DNA of 35,541 nucleotides, taken from CAZHZT01 sp964537285. Its GTDB lineage: Bacteria > Bacteroidota > Bacteroidia > Chitinophagales > Saprospiraceae. Location: NCBI GenBank assembly GCA_964537285.1, contig CAZHZT010000055.1:1-35541 (forward strand). The letters are read 5' to 3'. Positions 8,901 through 16,911 of this stretch are shown piece after piece. Position numbers and translations under genes: made by a program. Each line of letters starts with the position of its first letter. The first letter of the stretch is position 1. The notes under the pieces are model-generated. The model did no database searches and was not told where the DNA came from. It saw only the letters and a program-made list of their open reading frames with translations.

Positions 8901-9351
8901 CGGCTCCGTTCGCATCCTGGCGAGCCCTACCTTTTTTTATGGCCTGAAGCAAAACGAGGAAATTATTGTCACCCTTGATCAGGGTAAAAACCTCCTCATT
9001 AAATACTTGAATTCTACCAAACCCGATGCAGCAGGCAATCGATTGGTTTTCTTCGTCTTAAATGGCACTACCCGATCAGTCACCGTTCGGGATCATAGTG
9101 TTCAGAGCGAGCAAGTGATCCATCTGAAAGCTTCTTCAGAGAAGGAAATCGGTGCTCCCTTACTGGGTAATATTTCCAAAATACTAATCACTCCCGGGCA
9201 AGAAGTAGATATCAACACTCCTTTATTCGTAATCGAAGCCATGAAAATGGAAAGCACGATCACTTCTCCTGTAAAAGGGAAGATAAAAAGAATCCATTTA
9301 CCGGAAAAAACAATGGTGGAACAAAATGACCTGGTTGTTGAATTTGAGTAA
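5902..9351 (+). CDS. pyc: Pyruvate carboxylase, single-chain
   Basis: 1149 aa. Makes oxaloacetate from pyruvate, bicarbonate and ATP (anaplerosis, gluconeogenesis) through a swinging biotin arm. Domain order: biotin carboxylase (about 1-460; ATP-grasp loop KAAAGGGGRGMR from K165), carboxyltransferase (about 530-810; DTTFRDAHQ at 542-550, metal site HLHTHD at 744-749, likely carboxylated lysine K717 in AIKDMAG), the PC allosteric/tetramerisation region, and a C-terminal biotinyl domain with EAMKM where K1115 is the biotinylation site. Length equals that of classical alpha4 pyruvate carboxylases (about 1150 aa), and all key motifs are intact. It is second in a two-gene unit after the OsmC-like gene; no terminator is obvious immediately after the stop. 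Confidence 0.97.
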   Translation: MSNNIIRIKKLLVANRGEIAIRVLRAASELGLRTVGIYTFEDRYSLHRYKADESYPIGPEDEPLKPYLDIEEILKVAKENHIDAIHPGYGFLSENVTFARRCAEEGIVFVGPFPEVMEQLGDKVSAKKLARRVGVPLIEDNKIALSTEEIALQEAEQIGYPVIIKAAAGGGGRGMRVVHTSDELLTSFKGAKREAKTAFGNDTVFIEKFVQNPKHIEVQILGDNHGNIVHLYERDCSVQRRFQKVVEIAPCPTIKQETKDKLYHYALQIARAVSYNNAGTVEFLVDEEEKIYFIEVNPRIQVEHTITEEVTGIDIVRSQILIAMGYPLSHRTIFIQDQSDIELSGYAIQCRITTEDPLKDFKPDYGTILAYRSAAGMGIRLDAGSAHTGTHISPFFDSMLVKVTAWGRTMKGAAQRLHRALREFRIRGVNTNIGFLLNLLQDPTFQEGKATVNYIKENPHLLKPPRFRDRGTKILRYIAGINVNGHPDIKKVDPDIQFTIPKVPEFNAHSAIPKGSKDLLTELGPEAFAKWLKKEKKIYYTDTTFRDAHQSLLATRVRTYDMVKVASSFARHHAQDVLSMEVWGGATFDVSMRFLKECPWKRLSLLREAIPNIMLQMLLRGSNAVGYTAYPDNLIEKFVEQAAETGIDIFRIFDSLNWIESLKTSIKAVRERTDSIAEACICYTGDVLNKDSKFNLHYYLDLAKKLEDLGAHMIAIKDMAGLLKPYSAELLINELKNTVHLPIHLHTHDTSSIQSSTYLKAIEADVDVVDVALSSMSGMTSQPNFNSIVAMLQGHERENSIDLKSLNAFSHYWEAVRKYYYPFETELRSGTAEVYEHEIPGGQYSNLRPQARGLGLEDKFETIKTNYIAANELFGNIVKVTPSSKVVGDMAMFMTSNELTKEDILEKGETLAFPESAKALMRGDLGQMEGGFPEIIQKMILKGEAPYTNRPNEHLPPIDFEKELPEFQAEFGQHLGMNDFLSYKLYPKVYKEFREHIETFGSVRILASPTFFYGLKQNEEIIVTLDQGKNLLIKYLNSTKPDAAGNRLVFFVLNGTTRSVTVRDHSVQSEQVIHLKASSEKEIGAPLLGNISKILITPGQEVDINTPLFVIEAMKMESTITSPVKGKIKRIHLPEKTMVEQNDLVVEFE

Positions 9352-9472
9352 ATCGTTTCTTACGGCCGTCTGTCAAAACATGTGTCATTACCTATATTTT
9401 AAGGGACTTCATGTTGCCACGGTGATTAAAAAACAGGTGCTGTAAATCAATTTTTTAGGCTGCCAGCCTTTC

Positions 9473-9536
9473 AAAAAGCGTTAAGAATTGAATACAGCCT
9501 TGATTTTTTGCTACTTTTTTATCAAGAAAAAAGTAG
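9473..9536 (+). repeat. 64-bp dispersed repeat (second copy at 35478-35541)
   Basis: From AAAAAGCGTTAAG to AAAAAAGTAG. The reverse complement recurs at 35478-35541 with one difference. It contains a small hairpin with 10-bp arms (CTACTTTTTT / AAAAAAGTAG). It lies in the 390-bp gap between pyc and the next gene. Confidence 0.8.
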
Positions 9537-9584
9537 ACAACCCGCTGATTAACAGAACTATGCAAACAATTTAGTTCTTTGACA

Positions 9585-9626
9585 AAAACATGAGTCATCC
9601 CAAAAATTCGGGATGACCCATGTTTT
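9585..9626. repeat. Palindromic hairpin AAAACATGAGTCATCC, terminator-like
   Basis: Arms AAAACATG(A/G)GTCATCCC around AAAAATTC form a long hairpin ending in CATGTTTT. A near copy lies at 20188-20223. It is preceded by TTAGTTCTTTGACA (9571-9584), the motif that bounds other palindromes here. It could terminate the pyc transcript, as there is a T-run at the end of the stem. Confidence 0.65.
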
Positions 9627-9702
9627 GGCAAGCTCTCCACTCCTGTCGCTTATTTTCCAAAAGTAGTTTCCCGAAGTTAAAAATTATCCTATAATTTTTG
9701 CC

Positions 9703-9710
9703 TAGCTTTG
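9703..9710 (+). promoter_or_regulatory. Bacteroidota -7 element before the T9SS cargo gene
   Basis: TAGCTTTG matches TAnnTTTG and ends 31 bp before the GTG start at 9742. No TTG at the ideal -33 distance. Confidence 0.5.
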
Positions 9711-9741
9711 ACCCACTTTTAAATAACTAAACTTTGAAACC

Positions 9742-12700
9742 GTGAGTGTTAAATCCCCTCTGAAAGGATTGCTTCTTTTGGCAGTTCTTTTTTATGCTGT
9801 TGCTATTTCAGCTCAAACTAATTCTAATGCCAAAGTAGAAGGCGCCAAGCTACAATATCTTGGAAAATCAGCCCCTCTAAAGGAATTATCTGTAAAAAAT
9901 GCCCTTGACCCGGATCGCAGGGCAAAGGCTAAAGCCAATAAACCGAAATACGATGAAGTTCCTAACTTTATTAATAGAAATAAAAAGACCAAAGAAAACC
10001 TAAATGCCCTTCCTGTGGGAGCGGACCCGGTTCGCCAGACAAACCAGACTCTGGCACTGGCAAATAATTTCGTCGTTGAACCTGTAGTCAATGTGGATGG
10101 CATCAATCAAATCGAAGCTAATGTCTTACCCCCGGATCCTAATGGGGATATGAGTTCTGACTATTATGTGCAAACCGTAAATGCCACTTATATTCAGATA
10201 TTCGACACAGAAGGTAATGAATTAACCGATCCATTTCCTGCCAACACCCTTTGGAATGAGTTCAATCTTCTTTCCGGAGGAGACCCCGTTGTATTTTACG
10301 ATCAAGGGGCAGATCGCTGGATCATCACTGAATTTGGCCCTCCTTCTGGAGGTCCGAATGTACTTCTTATAGCCGTATCCGAAACGAATGATCCTACAGG
10401 TAGCTTCTACGCTTATGCCTTTAACACCGAAGATTTTCCCGATTATCCTAAGTATGCCGTCTGGCCAAATGCCTATACCATAACATCTAATGAACCTGGT
10501 GCTGATCCGGTTTATACCATTTATGTATTAGACAGAGCTGCCATGTTAAATGGAGAAGACGATGTAGATTTCCAAAGAGTTCGCATTGATAACCTGACCA
10601 ATCATCCTGGCATCAGCGTATTAACTCCTATTAACTGGAACGGCCCTACTCCTCCACCTGCCGACAGCAAACCGGGCTTTCTTGCCATCAATGACGATTC
10701 CTGGGGAAGTACTCCAACTGACCAACTTGAATATTACGAGATAGATATTGACTGGGACAATCCCGATAACACAGTCGTAACAGGCCCTACTCCAATTTTG
10801 ACGGCGCCATTTGAAACCGATGCTTGTGATTTTGATGACTTCCCCTGGGCTTGCGCTCCGCAACCTAACGGCGCTTCCCTTTCAATTATCCCCAGAATAA
10901 TTATGCATCGCGTGCATTACCGAAATTTTGGAACCCACGAATCGGTTGTACTCAACTTTACCGTTGATGCCAATGGTGAAAATGTAGCAGGTGTCCGTTG
11001 GATAGAATTGAGAAGAAGCACAGCGGATGACCCGTGGAATGTTTATCAGGAAGGAACCTATGCCCCTGAAGACGGCCTCTACCGCTTCATGGGTGGGATA
11101 GCCATCGATGCAAAAGGAAATATTGGCTTAGCGTACTGTGTTAGTGGTGATACACTAGAGCCCTCTCTTCGTTTTACCGGCCGACGTTACAATGACCCGC
11201 TCGGGCAAATGACGGTGAAGGAATACCAGTTTGCAGATGGTTTGAGCAGCCAATTAGATTTTATTGAGCGATATGGGGATTATTCCTCCATGGTTGTACA
11301 ACCCGGTGACGAACGAACGTTCTGGTTCACAGGAGAATATATGTTAGAAGATGATTTTTGGGGTACAAAGATCGTTGCCTTTAGATTACAAAGAGATACC
11401 AATGACATTGGACCTTTCGCAATGCTTACTCCTGTTTCAGCTGGTGAACTGACCGACACTGAAGTAGTCAGTATCGAAGTCAGAAACTTTGGCATTGATA
11501 CTCAACAAGTCTTTACAATAGGCTACTCTTTTGAAAATGGACCAGCCTACATCGATACAGTAACCATGACACTACTGCCCGATAGTACATACAGCCATAC
11601 ATTCACGGAAACCGTGGATATGTCGGAAAATGGTGTATACAACTTCACTTTCTTCACCTCTCTTGATGGAGATGAGAACCCTTTCAATGATACGCTTAGA
11701 GTAAACAGGACTAATTTCCCTCGTAATGATGCAGGCATTGAAAATATTTTTGGCTTACCAAATATCCTTTGCGCAGACAATGTGGATATTCAGTTTCTAC
11801 TCAAAAACTTTGCTATCGATACCCTAAAGAACGTAGACATCACGATCGAACTGGATGGAAATGTAATCGAAACCCTTGACTGGCAAGGAGAACTTGCCGC
11901 TTCTGCAACCACTACTATCGATTACTCCCTGACCAATATTCCTACAGGACTGCATAATTTGGCAATTTACACTTCTTTCCCTAATGGGGAAATGGACGAA
12001 GTCACTACGAACGACACTATTTTCCGCGCCTTTGAAACAAGTGATTCCCTTTTCCAAACCCTTACCCTAGAATTAACTACAGACTCCTGGCCTTCAGAAA
12101 CAACCTGGGAATTGCAAGATGATGAAGGAAATATTCTCTTTTCAGGTGGCCCTTATTTCGAGGAAAATACTCTGTTTATTCATGAATGGTGCCTGAAAAA
12201 AGACTCCTGCTACACATTCATAATTTTTGACTCTTATGGTGACGGTATCCCTCTTGGCGATGGCAATTATGAAATAAAAGATGACCAGGGCAATGTTATT
12301 GCTTCAATAATTCAAGTCAATTTTGGCTTTGAGGAGGTAAATGAGTTCTGCTTTGCATGTACCCTTACTACAGAAATTTCCACCAGCCCTATTAGTGAAG
12401 CCGGTGCAAACGATGGCGCCATTAGTATTGTGGTTCAAAACGGCGCCGGTCCATTCCAATTTAGCATTGACGGCGGAAACACATTCCACAATGAAAACTT
12501 TTTTGATAACTTAGCTCCTGGCATTTATAACATTGTTGTTCTTGACGCTGCGGGTTGCGAGTTTACAGACGAGGTAGAACTGGAAACCTGTGCCCTCCAA
12601 TTAATGGCAGATGTTACTAATGCGACCGTTCCTAATAATAATGATGGGGAAATCACGCTTACTGCCTCTGGCTCTTCTGGCTTCATTCAATACAGTATCG

Positions 12701-13101
12701 ACGGAGGCAATACGTTCTCTTTCTCTAATGTTTTTTCTGGCCTTCCTTCCGGCATGTATCAGGTAGTCGCAAGGGATGACCTTGGTTGTTTCATTGAAAT
12801 TACAGTAGAAATCGAGTTAGTCGTTAGCTCTCAAAATATCGTCTTTGGTCATACCATTCAACTTATGCCTAATCCTACGGATGGGGTTTTCAAAATAATT
12901 ATAAATGGGCTCCCAGGCGTACAGCGCATGCCTATTACCATTTTAGATAATACAGGGAAGGCAGTGCAGCACGGTATGATGACGCGCTACGGCCAAAGAC
13001 TGGCTAGCCAATTCTCTTTAATTGTTTATCCGGCAGGTATTTACTACGTTCGCTTCGAACACGAAGCGATCAATCAAATTATTCCTGTTGTAAAAAGATA
13101 A
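9742..13101 (+). CDS. Large secreted T9SS cargo protein with SprB-like repeats
   Basis: 1119 aa from a GTG start. The signal peptide (LKGLLLLAVLFYAVAISAQ) is cleaved near residue 25. Residues about 120-560 (PPDPNGDMSSDYYVQ, GDPVVFYDQGADRW, DYPKYAVWPNAY, GIAIDAKGNIGLAY) have the repeating WxxYDxxxxRW and YPKxAVWPxAY pattern of a beta-propeller-like secreted domain that I recognise as common in this phylum but cannot name. CARDB-like beta domains follow (about 565-770). Two SprB-like repeats (about 873-948 and 951-1026) share ...FQFSIDGGNTF and APGIYNIVVLDAAGC. The C-terminal T9SS type A sorting domain starts at LMPNPTDGVFK (about 1041) and ends in GIYYVRFEHEAINQIIPVVKR-like strands. Expected location: cell surface or medium. 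Function unknown; perhaps adhesion or matrix. Confidence 0.85.
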   Translation: MSVKSPLKGLLLLAVLFYAVAISAQTNSNAKVEGAKLQYLGKSAPLKELSVKNALDPDRRAKAKANKPKYDEVPNFINRNKKTKENLNALPVGADPVRQTNQTLALANNFVVEPVVNVDGINQIEANVLPPDPNGDMSSDYYVQTVNATYIQIFDTEGNELTDPFPANTLWNEFNLLSGGDPVVFYDQGADRWIITEFGPPSGGPNVLLIAVSETNDPTGSFYAYAFNTEDFPDYPKYAVWPNAYTITSNEPGADPVYTIYVLDRAAMLNGEDDVDFQRVRIDNLTNHPGISVLTPINWNGPTPPPADSKPGFLAINDDSWGSTPTDQLEYYEIDIDWDNPDNTVVTGPTPILTAPFETDACDFDDFPWACAPQPNGASLSIIPRIIMHRVHYRNFGTHESVVLNFTVDANGENVAGVRWIELRRSTADDPWNVYQEGTYAPEDGLYRFMGGIAIDAKGNIGLAYCVSGDTLEPSLRFTGRRYNDPLGQMTVKEYQFADGLSSQLDFIERYGDYSSMVVQPGDERTFWFTGEYMLEDDFWGTKIVAFRLQRDTNDIGPFAMLTPVSAGELTDTEVVSIEVRNFGIDTQQVFTIGYSFENGPAYIDTVTMTLLPDSTYSHTFTETVDMSENGVYNFTFFTSLDGDENPFNDTLRVNRTNFPRNDAGIENIFGLPNILCADNVDIQFLLKNFAIDTLKNVDITIELDGNVIETLDWQGELAASATTTIDYSLTNIPTGLHNLAIYTSFPNGEMDEVTTNDTIFRAFETSDSLFQTLTLELTTDSWPSETTWELQDDEGNILFSGGPYFEENTLFIHEWCLKKDSCYTFIIFDSYGDGIPLGDGNYEIKDDQGNVIASIIQVNFGFEEVNEFCFACTLTTEISTSPISEAGANDGAISIVVQNGAGPFQFSIDGGNTFHNENFFDNLAPGIYNIVVLDAAGCEFTDEVELETCALQLMADVTNATVPNNNDGEITLTASGSSGFIQYSIDGGNTFSFSNVFSGLPSGMYQVVARDDLGCFIEITVEIELVVSSQNIVFGHTIQLMPNPTDGVFKIIINGLPGVQRMPITILDNTGKAVQHGMMTRYGQRLASQFSLIVYPAGIYYVRFEHEAINQIIPVVKR

Positions 13102-13128
13102 ATATTAGACTTTATTTTGAAATCGTTC

Positions 13129-13243
13129 AGTGATTCTCGCTTTGAAAAATAAACGCGCCTACGGCGCGATATTCCTTTGAGAGAGAGACCGAAAGGGCTA
13201 TTTTGCTTCGCAAAATAGCCCTTTCGGTCTCTCTCAATAGAAA
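13129..13243 (-). repeat. Dispersed copy of the 180-bp palindromic repeat (inverted orientation)
   Basis: CAGTGATTCTCGC, the GCGCC-type hairpin and a 26-bp perfect stem (13181-13206 / 13210-13235, loop TTC) repeat the 1-470 units on the other strand. The stem sequence differs from all of them, but both arms changed together. The GCCGC hairpin side is missing. It follows the T9SS cargo gene and precedes the ABC transporter. Confidence 0.85.
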
Positions 13244-13305
13244 TTACTCCTCCCGAGCCAAACGAACCTACTTATAAGACAGCCTCGATTTCTTTATTAA
13301 ATATT

Positions 13306-13313
13306 TATCTTTG
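13306..13313 (+). promoter_or_regulatory. -7 element almost touching the ABC transporter start codon
   Basis: TATCTTTG is an exact TAnnTTTG match ending 4 bp before the ATG at 13318, so transcription would begin at or just after the A of the start codon if this is the promoter. No -33 TTG at normal spacing. Confidence 0.45.
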
Positions 13314-13317
13314 CCGT

Positions 13318-14229
13318 ATGGATGAAACAATCAATATTTCGAACCTTACCTTTGGTTATCGCTGGCGACGAAAACTATTTGAAGACATTGACCTGAGTGT
13401 TCCCAAAGGAAGCGTTTACGGATTACTGGGTTCAAACGGAGCCGGAAAAACAACTCTTCTAAGGATTATACTAGGGCTTTTTCCTGCCAAAAAAGGAACC
13501 GTTAGTGTTTTTGGAGAACGCCCCGGCCCTCAAAACACCAAAATTTATAAAAGAATTGGTGCTCTTGTAGAACAACCGCAACACTATACTCATCTCTCTG
13601 CTTACGACAACCTTAAGCTTACCGCCGTTTATCACGGTATTTCTACAAAAAATATTGGAGAAGCACTACACGCTGTGGATTTGCTCGATACAGGCAATAA
13701 AAAAGTATGGCATTTCTCTACCGGAATGAAGCAACGGCTAGCCATTGCTAAAGCCCTCCTTCCGGACCCTGAGCTACTTATCTTTGATGAGCCCGTAAAT
13801 GGCCTGGATCCTCAGGGCATCGCTACATTCAGAAAGTTGATTATTGAATTGAACCAGAAAAAGCAAAAGACAATCGTGCTGTCAAGCCATTTATTAGGTG
13901 AAGTTGAACAGACGTGCAGCCACGTCAGCATTCTATACGATAAAAAAATGCGCTTTCAGGGAAGCATGCAGCAACTTCGGGATGAATGGTTGCACGACTT
14001 CAATGTGCTTATCGATACCGGAGATAACGAAAAATCAGCTTACATCCTGAGAAAGCAATACAATGTTACAGAGCAAAACAATCAATTAAAAGTTGCCCTC
14101 ACCGACAGGGATGAGATTCCACTCATCGTTGATATAATCCGGGAAGAAGGCATTCCAATTTACCAGGTACGTAGGGAGGATAACCAACTTGAGGCCCATT
14201 TTTTAAAAGTATTAAAAGATAAAAAATGA
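13318..14229 (+). CDS. ABC transporter ATP-binding protein (BcrA/CcmA-type exporter)
   Basis: 303 aa, cytoplasmic ATPase that energises the permease encoded next. Walker A GSNGAGKTT (38-46), Q-loop VEQPQ (84-88), signature FSTGMKQ (133-139, a C-type variant usual in this subfamily), Walker B LLIFDEP (153-159) and switch histidine H191 in LSSHLL are all present. After the ATPase core a ~90-residue C-terminal extension follows, as in bacitracin/lantibiotic-type ABC-2 exporters. The stop overlaps the permease start by 4 nt (ATGA), indicating translational coupling. The ATG start lies only 4 bp after a -7-like element. The substrate cannot be inferred. Confidence 0.93.
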   Translation: MDETINISNLTFGYRWRRKLFEDIDLSVPKGSVYGLLGSNGAGKTTLLRIILGLFPAKKGTVSVFGERPGPQNTKIYKRIGALVEQPQHYTHLSAYDNLKLTAVYHGISTKNIGEALHAVDLLDTGNKKVWHFSTGMKQRLAIAKALLPDPELLIFDEPVNGLDPQGIATFRKLIIELNQKKQKTIVLSSHLLGEVEQTCSHVSILYDKKMRFQGSMQQLRDEWLHDFNVLIDTGDNEKSAYILRKQYNVTEQNNQLKVALTDRDEIPLIVDIIREEGIPIYQVRREDNQLEAHFLKVLKDKK

Positions 14230-14990
14230 TCCGCAGCATTTGGGCAGAATTAATCAAAGCCAGAGGCTCTTTTGCCGTTTGGTTGTCGATCTTTGGAACG
14301 ATTGCCAATATTCTAATCTTCTTTTCGCTTCATCTGCTTCAGCCAGAGAAGTGGCCTCTTAAGGCAGGGTGGAAAGATTATATCATACACTTTTATGAAG
14401 GGGTGGCCTTTATGATGCTCTCCTTGTATGTCGTTATTCTTGCTGCTCTGATAACTTTTATGGAGCACAGACAAAAGATGTGGACTTATTTATTTGCCTT
14501 ACCAGCTAGTCGTTGGCAAGTATTTAGTGGGAAGCTAGTTTATATACTTATTCATTTCATTTTAGCTCACTTCTTATTTATTACTGGAATTTTAATCTCG
14601 GGTTTTGTTCTGGGTTTAATCAATCCCGGACAAAGACTGTCAGAGCAATTGCCTGATTTTTTGCTCATTTTTACACTGGCCTACAAAACCATCTTGTCGG
14701 TCTTGGGATTGTTAGCCTTCCAGTATTGGATCAGCCTTAGGTTTAAGCATTTTATTGTTCCTTTAACTATTGGCATTCTTGGTTTTGTCACTGCCTCTTT
14801 ACTTGGAGGGGAATCTACGTTCATGCCTTACAATCTATTCGGATACCCGATTTACTATGTTTCAGTTATGGAAGGCTCTATTTCTATTCAACAAGTTGGG
14901 CCTTTTAATATCGCAGAGCTGGTAAGCATAGGTTATTTCTTATTCTTTACCCTTCTGGGTTATTCAGATTTCTATTTGAAAAGAGGATAG
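14226..14990 (+). CDS. ABC-2 type permease partner
   Basis: 254 aa, integral membrane protein with about six hydrophobic segments (around residues 14-36, 55-80, 100-128, 138-160, 170-192, 224-245). The N-terminal MIRSIWAELIKARGSFAVWLS and the cytoplasmic MEHRQKMWTYLFALPASRW loop are typical of ABC-2 permeases of the BcrB/YadH-like kind that pair with the preceding ATPase. Overlaps the ATPase stop by 4 nt. Likely exports a peptide or lipid-type compound, or gives resistance to one; this is inference. Confidence 0.85.
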   Translation: MIRSIWAELIKARGSFAVWLSIFGTIANILIFFSLHLLQPEKWPLKAGWKDYIIHFYEGVAFMMLSLYVVILAALITFMEHRQKMWTYLFALPASRWQVFSGKLVYILIHFILAHFLFITGILISGFVLGLINPGQRLSEQLPDFLLIFTLAYKTILSVLGLLAFQYWISLRFKHFIVPLTIGILGFVTASLLGGESTFMPYNLFGYPIYYVSVMEGSISIQQVGPFNIAELVSIGYFLFFTLLGYSDFYLKRG

Positions 14991-14992
14991 AA

Positions 14993-15032
14993 AAAGCCGC
15001 GCTAGCGGCGACATAGCTTAGCCTGTCGGCTT
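14993..15032. terminator. Bidirectional terminator-like hairpin between convergent genes
   Basis: AAAGCCG (14993-14999) pairs with CGGCTTT (15026-15032), enclosing a second stem GCCGC-GCTA-GCGGC. It lies 3 bp after the permease stop and 27 bp before the end of the minus-strand DegT gene, with short A/T runs at both sides. Confidence 0.6.
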
Positions 15033-15058
15033 TAGCCACAGAAATTAATACGTCCAGT

Positions 15059-16255
15059 CTAACGCAACCACTCCCTATGTGCTTTCAGAAAACCAACAAT
15101 TTCCCTCCCCTTTTCCAATGAAATTCCCAAATCTGTCGGCAAATTCAAAATATGCCGGCAAATTTCTTCCGCGACCGGATTTTCGCCCCAATGATACTGC
15201 CAGCGATCAAGATGCTCTGTAACCGGATGAATTGGGCTGCACATCCAGTTATTAAGTGGAATTTTATGCTGAGCTGCTTTCTCAGTGAAAGCATCAGGAT
15301 CTTTGACCAAGATAGGAAACTGAACAAAGGTATGCTTTGCATAATCCGGAATATAAACGGGTTCTTTTCCCAGATCTACCAAACACTGATTATACATTGC
15401 CGCCAATTTCTGCCGATGGCTCAGATTTGCAGCAAAATTGTCTAAAGCACTGATTCCTTCCCGAGCCTGGACTTCCCCCAGGCCCATCAAATAATCATCA
15501 GGCATCACGGGGCGTTCCGACTCTACACCTGCCGAAGAACCTTTAACAATTCCTTTTTTACTCAAAAAACGAAACAAGCGCACCAGCGGCCAATAGATTG
15601 CAGGGCTTAATATATACTTACGGATAAACAACTGTAGCCGCATAATCAGCTGTTGAGCTTTTGAAGGCGAAGGAAGAGATTGTTCAAAAGCTTGAAGGGC
15701 TTCTGCCAGTGAAGGATCTTTTGCATAAACAAACCCGCCAAGGCCTGTTGAAAAAGGTTTATTCCATTGAGTAGAGAAAAATGCCGCGTCGGCATGCAGT
15801 CCATTAGGAACACCCTTGTAATACCCGCCAAAGCCGTGCGTACAATCTTCAATAACGGGAATTCCAGCGTCATTGGCAACCTTTTTTATAGCATCGATAT
15901 TAGAGGATAAACCAAAAGTATTTTGAGCAATAATCAATTTGGTTTTTGAGTTCAGTTTCTTGCCTAATTGGTCAGGATCCAAATTGAACGTTTGAGCATC
16001 AATATCAACATAAACAGGCTTTGCACCACAATAGATAATAGCATTGGGAACAACCACACAAGTAAATGCGGGAATGATCACCTCGTCTCCTGCTCCAATT
16101 CCAAGAGCTTTTAATATGCCGTACAGCCCTACCCTTCCTTTTCCTGTCAGAAATATTTTTTCGTCAGGGCAGGCTAGAAAATTTGCAATTTTTTTCTTAT
16201 ATTGTAAATGATACATTGGGTAGTTTTCTGAAATGTTTGATAAATCAAACGTCAA
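15059..16255 (-). CDS. DegT/DnrJ/EryC1/StrS family PLP aminotransferase
   Basis: 398 aa, fold type I PLP enzyme. These enzymes transaminate keto-sugars on nucleotide-sugar intermediates (LPS or glycan sugars). Motifs: GKGRVGLYGILKALGI near the N-terminus, PAFTCVVVPNAI (62-73), PLP-ring aspartate D137 in VIEDCTHG, and the Schiff-base lysine K166 in STQWNKPFSTGLGGF, so the active site looks complete. The family usually has SFHxxKxxxxGEGG; here it is STQWNKPFSTGLGG, seen in a divergent branch. The gene stands alone, convergent with the ABC exporter, without other sugar genes nearby, so the substrate is open. Confidence 0.88.
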   Translation of the reverse strand: MTFDLSNISENYPMYHLQYKKKIANFLACPDEKIFLTGKGRVGLYGILKALGIGAGDEVIIPAFTCVVVPNAIIYCGAKPVYVDIDAQTFNLDPDQLGKKLNSKTKLIIAQNTFGLSSNIDAIKKVANDAGIPVIEDCTHGFGGYYKGVPNGLHADAAFFSTQWNKPFSTGLGGFVYAKDPSLAEALQAFEQSLPSPSKAQQLIMRLQLFIRKYILSPAIYWPLVRLFRFLSKKGIVKGSSAGVESERPVMPDDYLMGLGEVQAREGISALDNFAANLSHRQKLAAMYNQCLVDLGKEPVYIPDYAKHTFVQFPILVKDPDAFTEKAAQHKIPLNNWMCSPIHPVTEHLDRWQYHWGENPVAEEICRHILNLPTDLGISLEKGREIVGFLKAHREWLR

Positions 16256-16375
16256 GGGTCAAACATCAGGTACGTTTTTTTTTCAAAATTTCTGTTAAAG
16301 AACTATCAAATATTTGACTTCAAGGAAGTAAATCTTAGAAACGACTTTTATTTTTAAGACAACCCAGCTCTAACT

Positions 16376-16383
16376 TATATTTG
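16376..16383 (+). promoter_or_regulatory. -7-like element upstream of a 110-bp palindrome and the pspC-like gene
   Basis: TATATTTG matches TAnnTTTG. It lies 250 nt before the small PspC-type gene, with the 16428-16537 palindrome in between, in a 380-bp intergenic region that otherwise holds nothing I recognise. Confidence 0.35.
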
Positions 16384-16427
16384 ATTTGTGATGTTTGATC
16401 TAATACCGGCATCATAGAAAACAATAC

Positions 16428-16537
16428 GTTCTTTGACAAATTGTGCGGAACTTCAAAATGATAAGCCTTGAATGCTCTTGTGGCTGAAAGGCTTATCATT
16501 TTGAAATTCCACTTTTTCACAATTTATGTCAAAGAAC
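16428..16537. repeat. 110-bp palindromic element bounded by GTTCTTTGACA
   Basis: Outer ends GTTCTTTGACA (16428-16438) and TGTCAAAGAAC (16527-16537) are perfect inverted repeats. Inner 22-bp arms 16447-16468 and 16489-16510 have one mismatch. The 20-nt loop is non-palindromic. The same 110-bp element lies at 24293-24402 in opposite orientation. Confidence 0.85.
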
Positions 16538-16635
16538 TAAACAATAAAATGACATTATCTGAAAACTTTTTTAAAATATTATTGTTTGTTTCTCGTTTCT
16601 ATAAAAAAAAGAAAACGCACTAAAATCCAAATCTC

Positions 16636-16851
16636 ATGATGAATGTAATGGCACTCATGGAAAAATCCGCTTTCGGCGTTTGTAGCTACCTTGGAGAAAA
16701 AATTGGCCTGGCCTCTTCCAGAGTAAGATTATACTTCATATACATTTCAGTTGCTACATTGGGTTCTCCCATCATTTTCTACCTCTTCGTTGCTTTTTGG
16801 CTAAACATAAAAAAATATTTAAAGCGCAGCCGCAACGCGGTTTGGAATTAA
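16636..16851 (+). CDS. PspC domain-containing small membrane protein
   Basis: 71 aa. KSAFGVCSYLGEKIGLASSRVRLYFIYIS followed by one hydrophobic segment (about 35-60) and a basic tail matches the PspC family, stress-linked small inner-membrane proteins (phage-shock protein C). Start ATG at 16636; a second ATG immediately follows and a third is at 16648, so the exact start is uncertain. The gene is alone; upstream lies a 110-bp palindrome that a transcript from 16376 would include. No pspA is visible in the window. Confidence 0.8.
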   Translation: MMNVMALMEKSAFGVCSYLGEKIGLASSRVRLYFIYISVATLGSPIIFYLFVAFWLNIKKYLKRSRNAVWN

Positions 16852-16881
16852 ACCTACATCGGCCGGGATTACTGAGATTTG

Positions 16882-16900
16882 CCAGGATTACCTATCCTGG
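16882..16900. terminator. Small hairpin between convergent genes
   Basis: CCAGGAT-TACCT-ATCCTGG is a perfect 7-bp stem between the pspC-like gene and the convergent DUF4159 gene. There is no strong U-tract (ACAAACCTTTTC follows), so termination is plausible but unproven. Confidence 0.4.
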
Positions 16901-16911
16901 ACAAACCTTTT

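Noticed and set aside
9455..9640. 61-codon minus-strand frame between pyc and the T9SS cargo gene
   Set aside because: Consists of the 64-bp repeat and the ACATGAGTCATCC hairpin; no coding signal.
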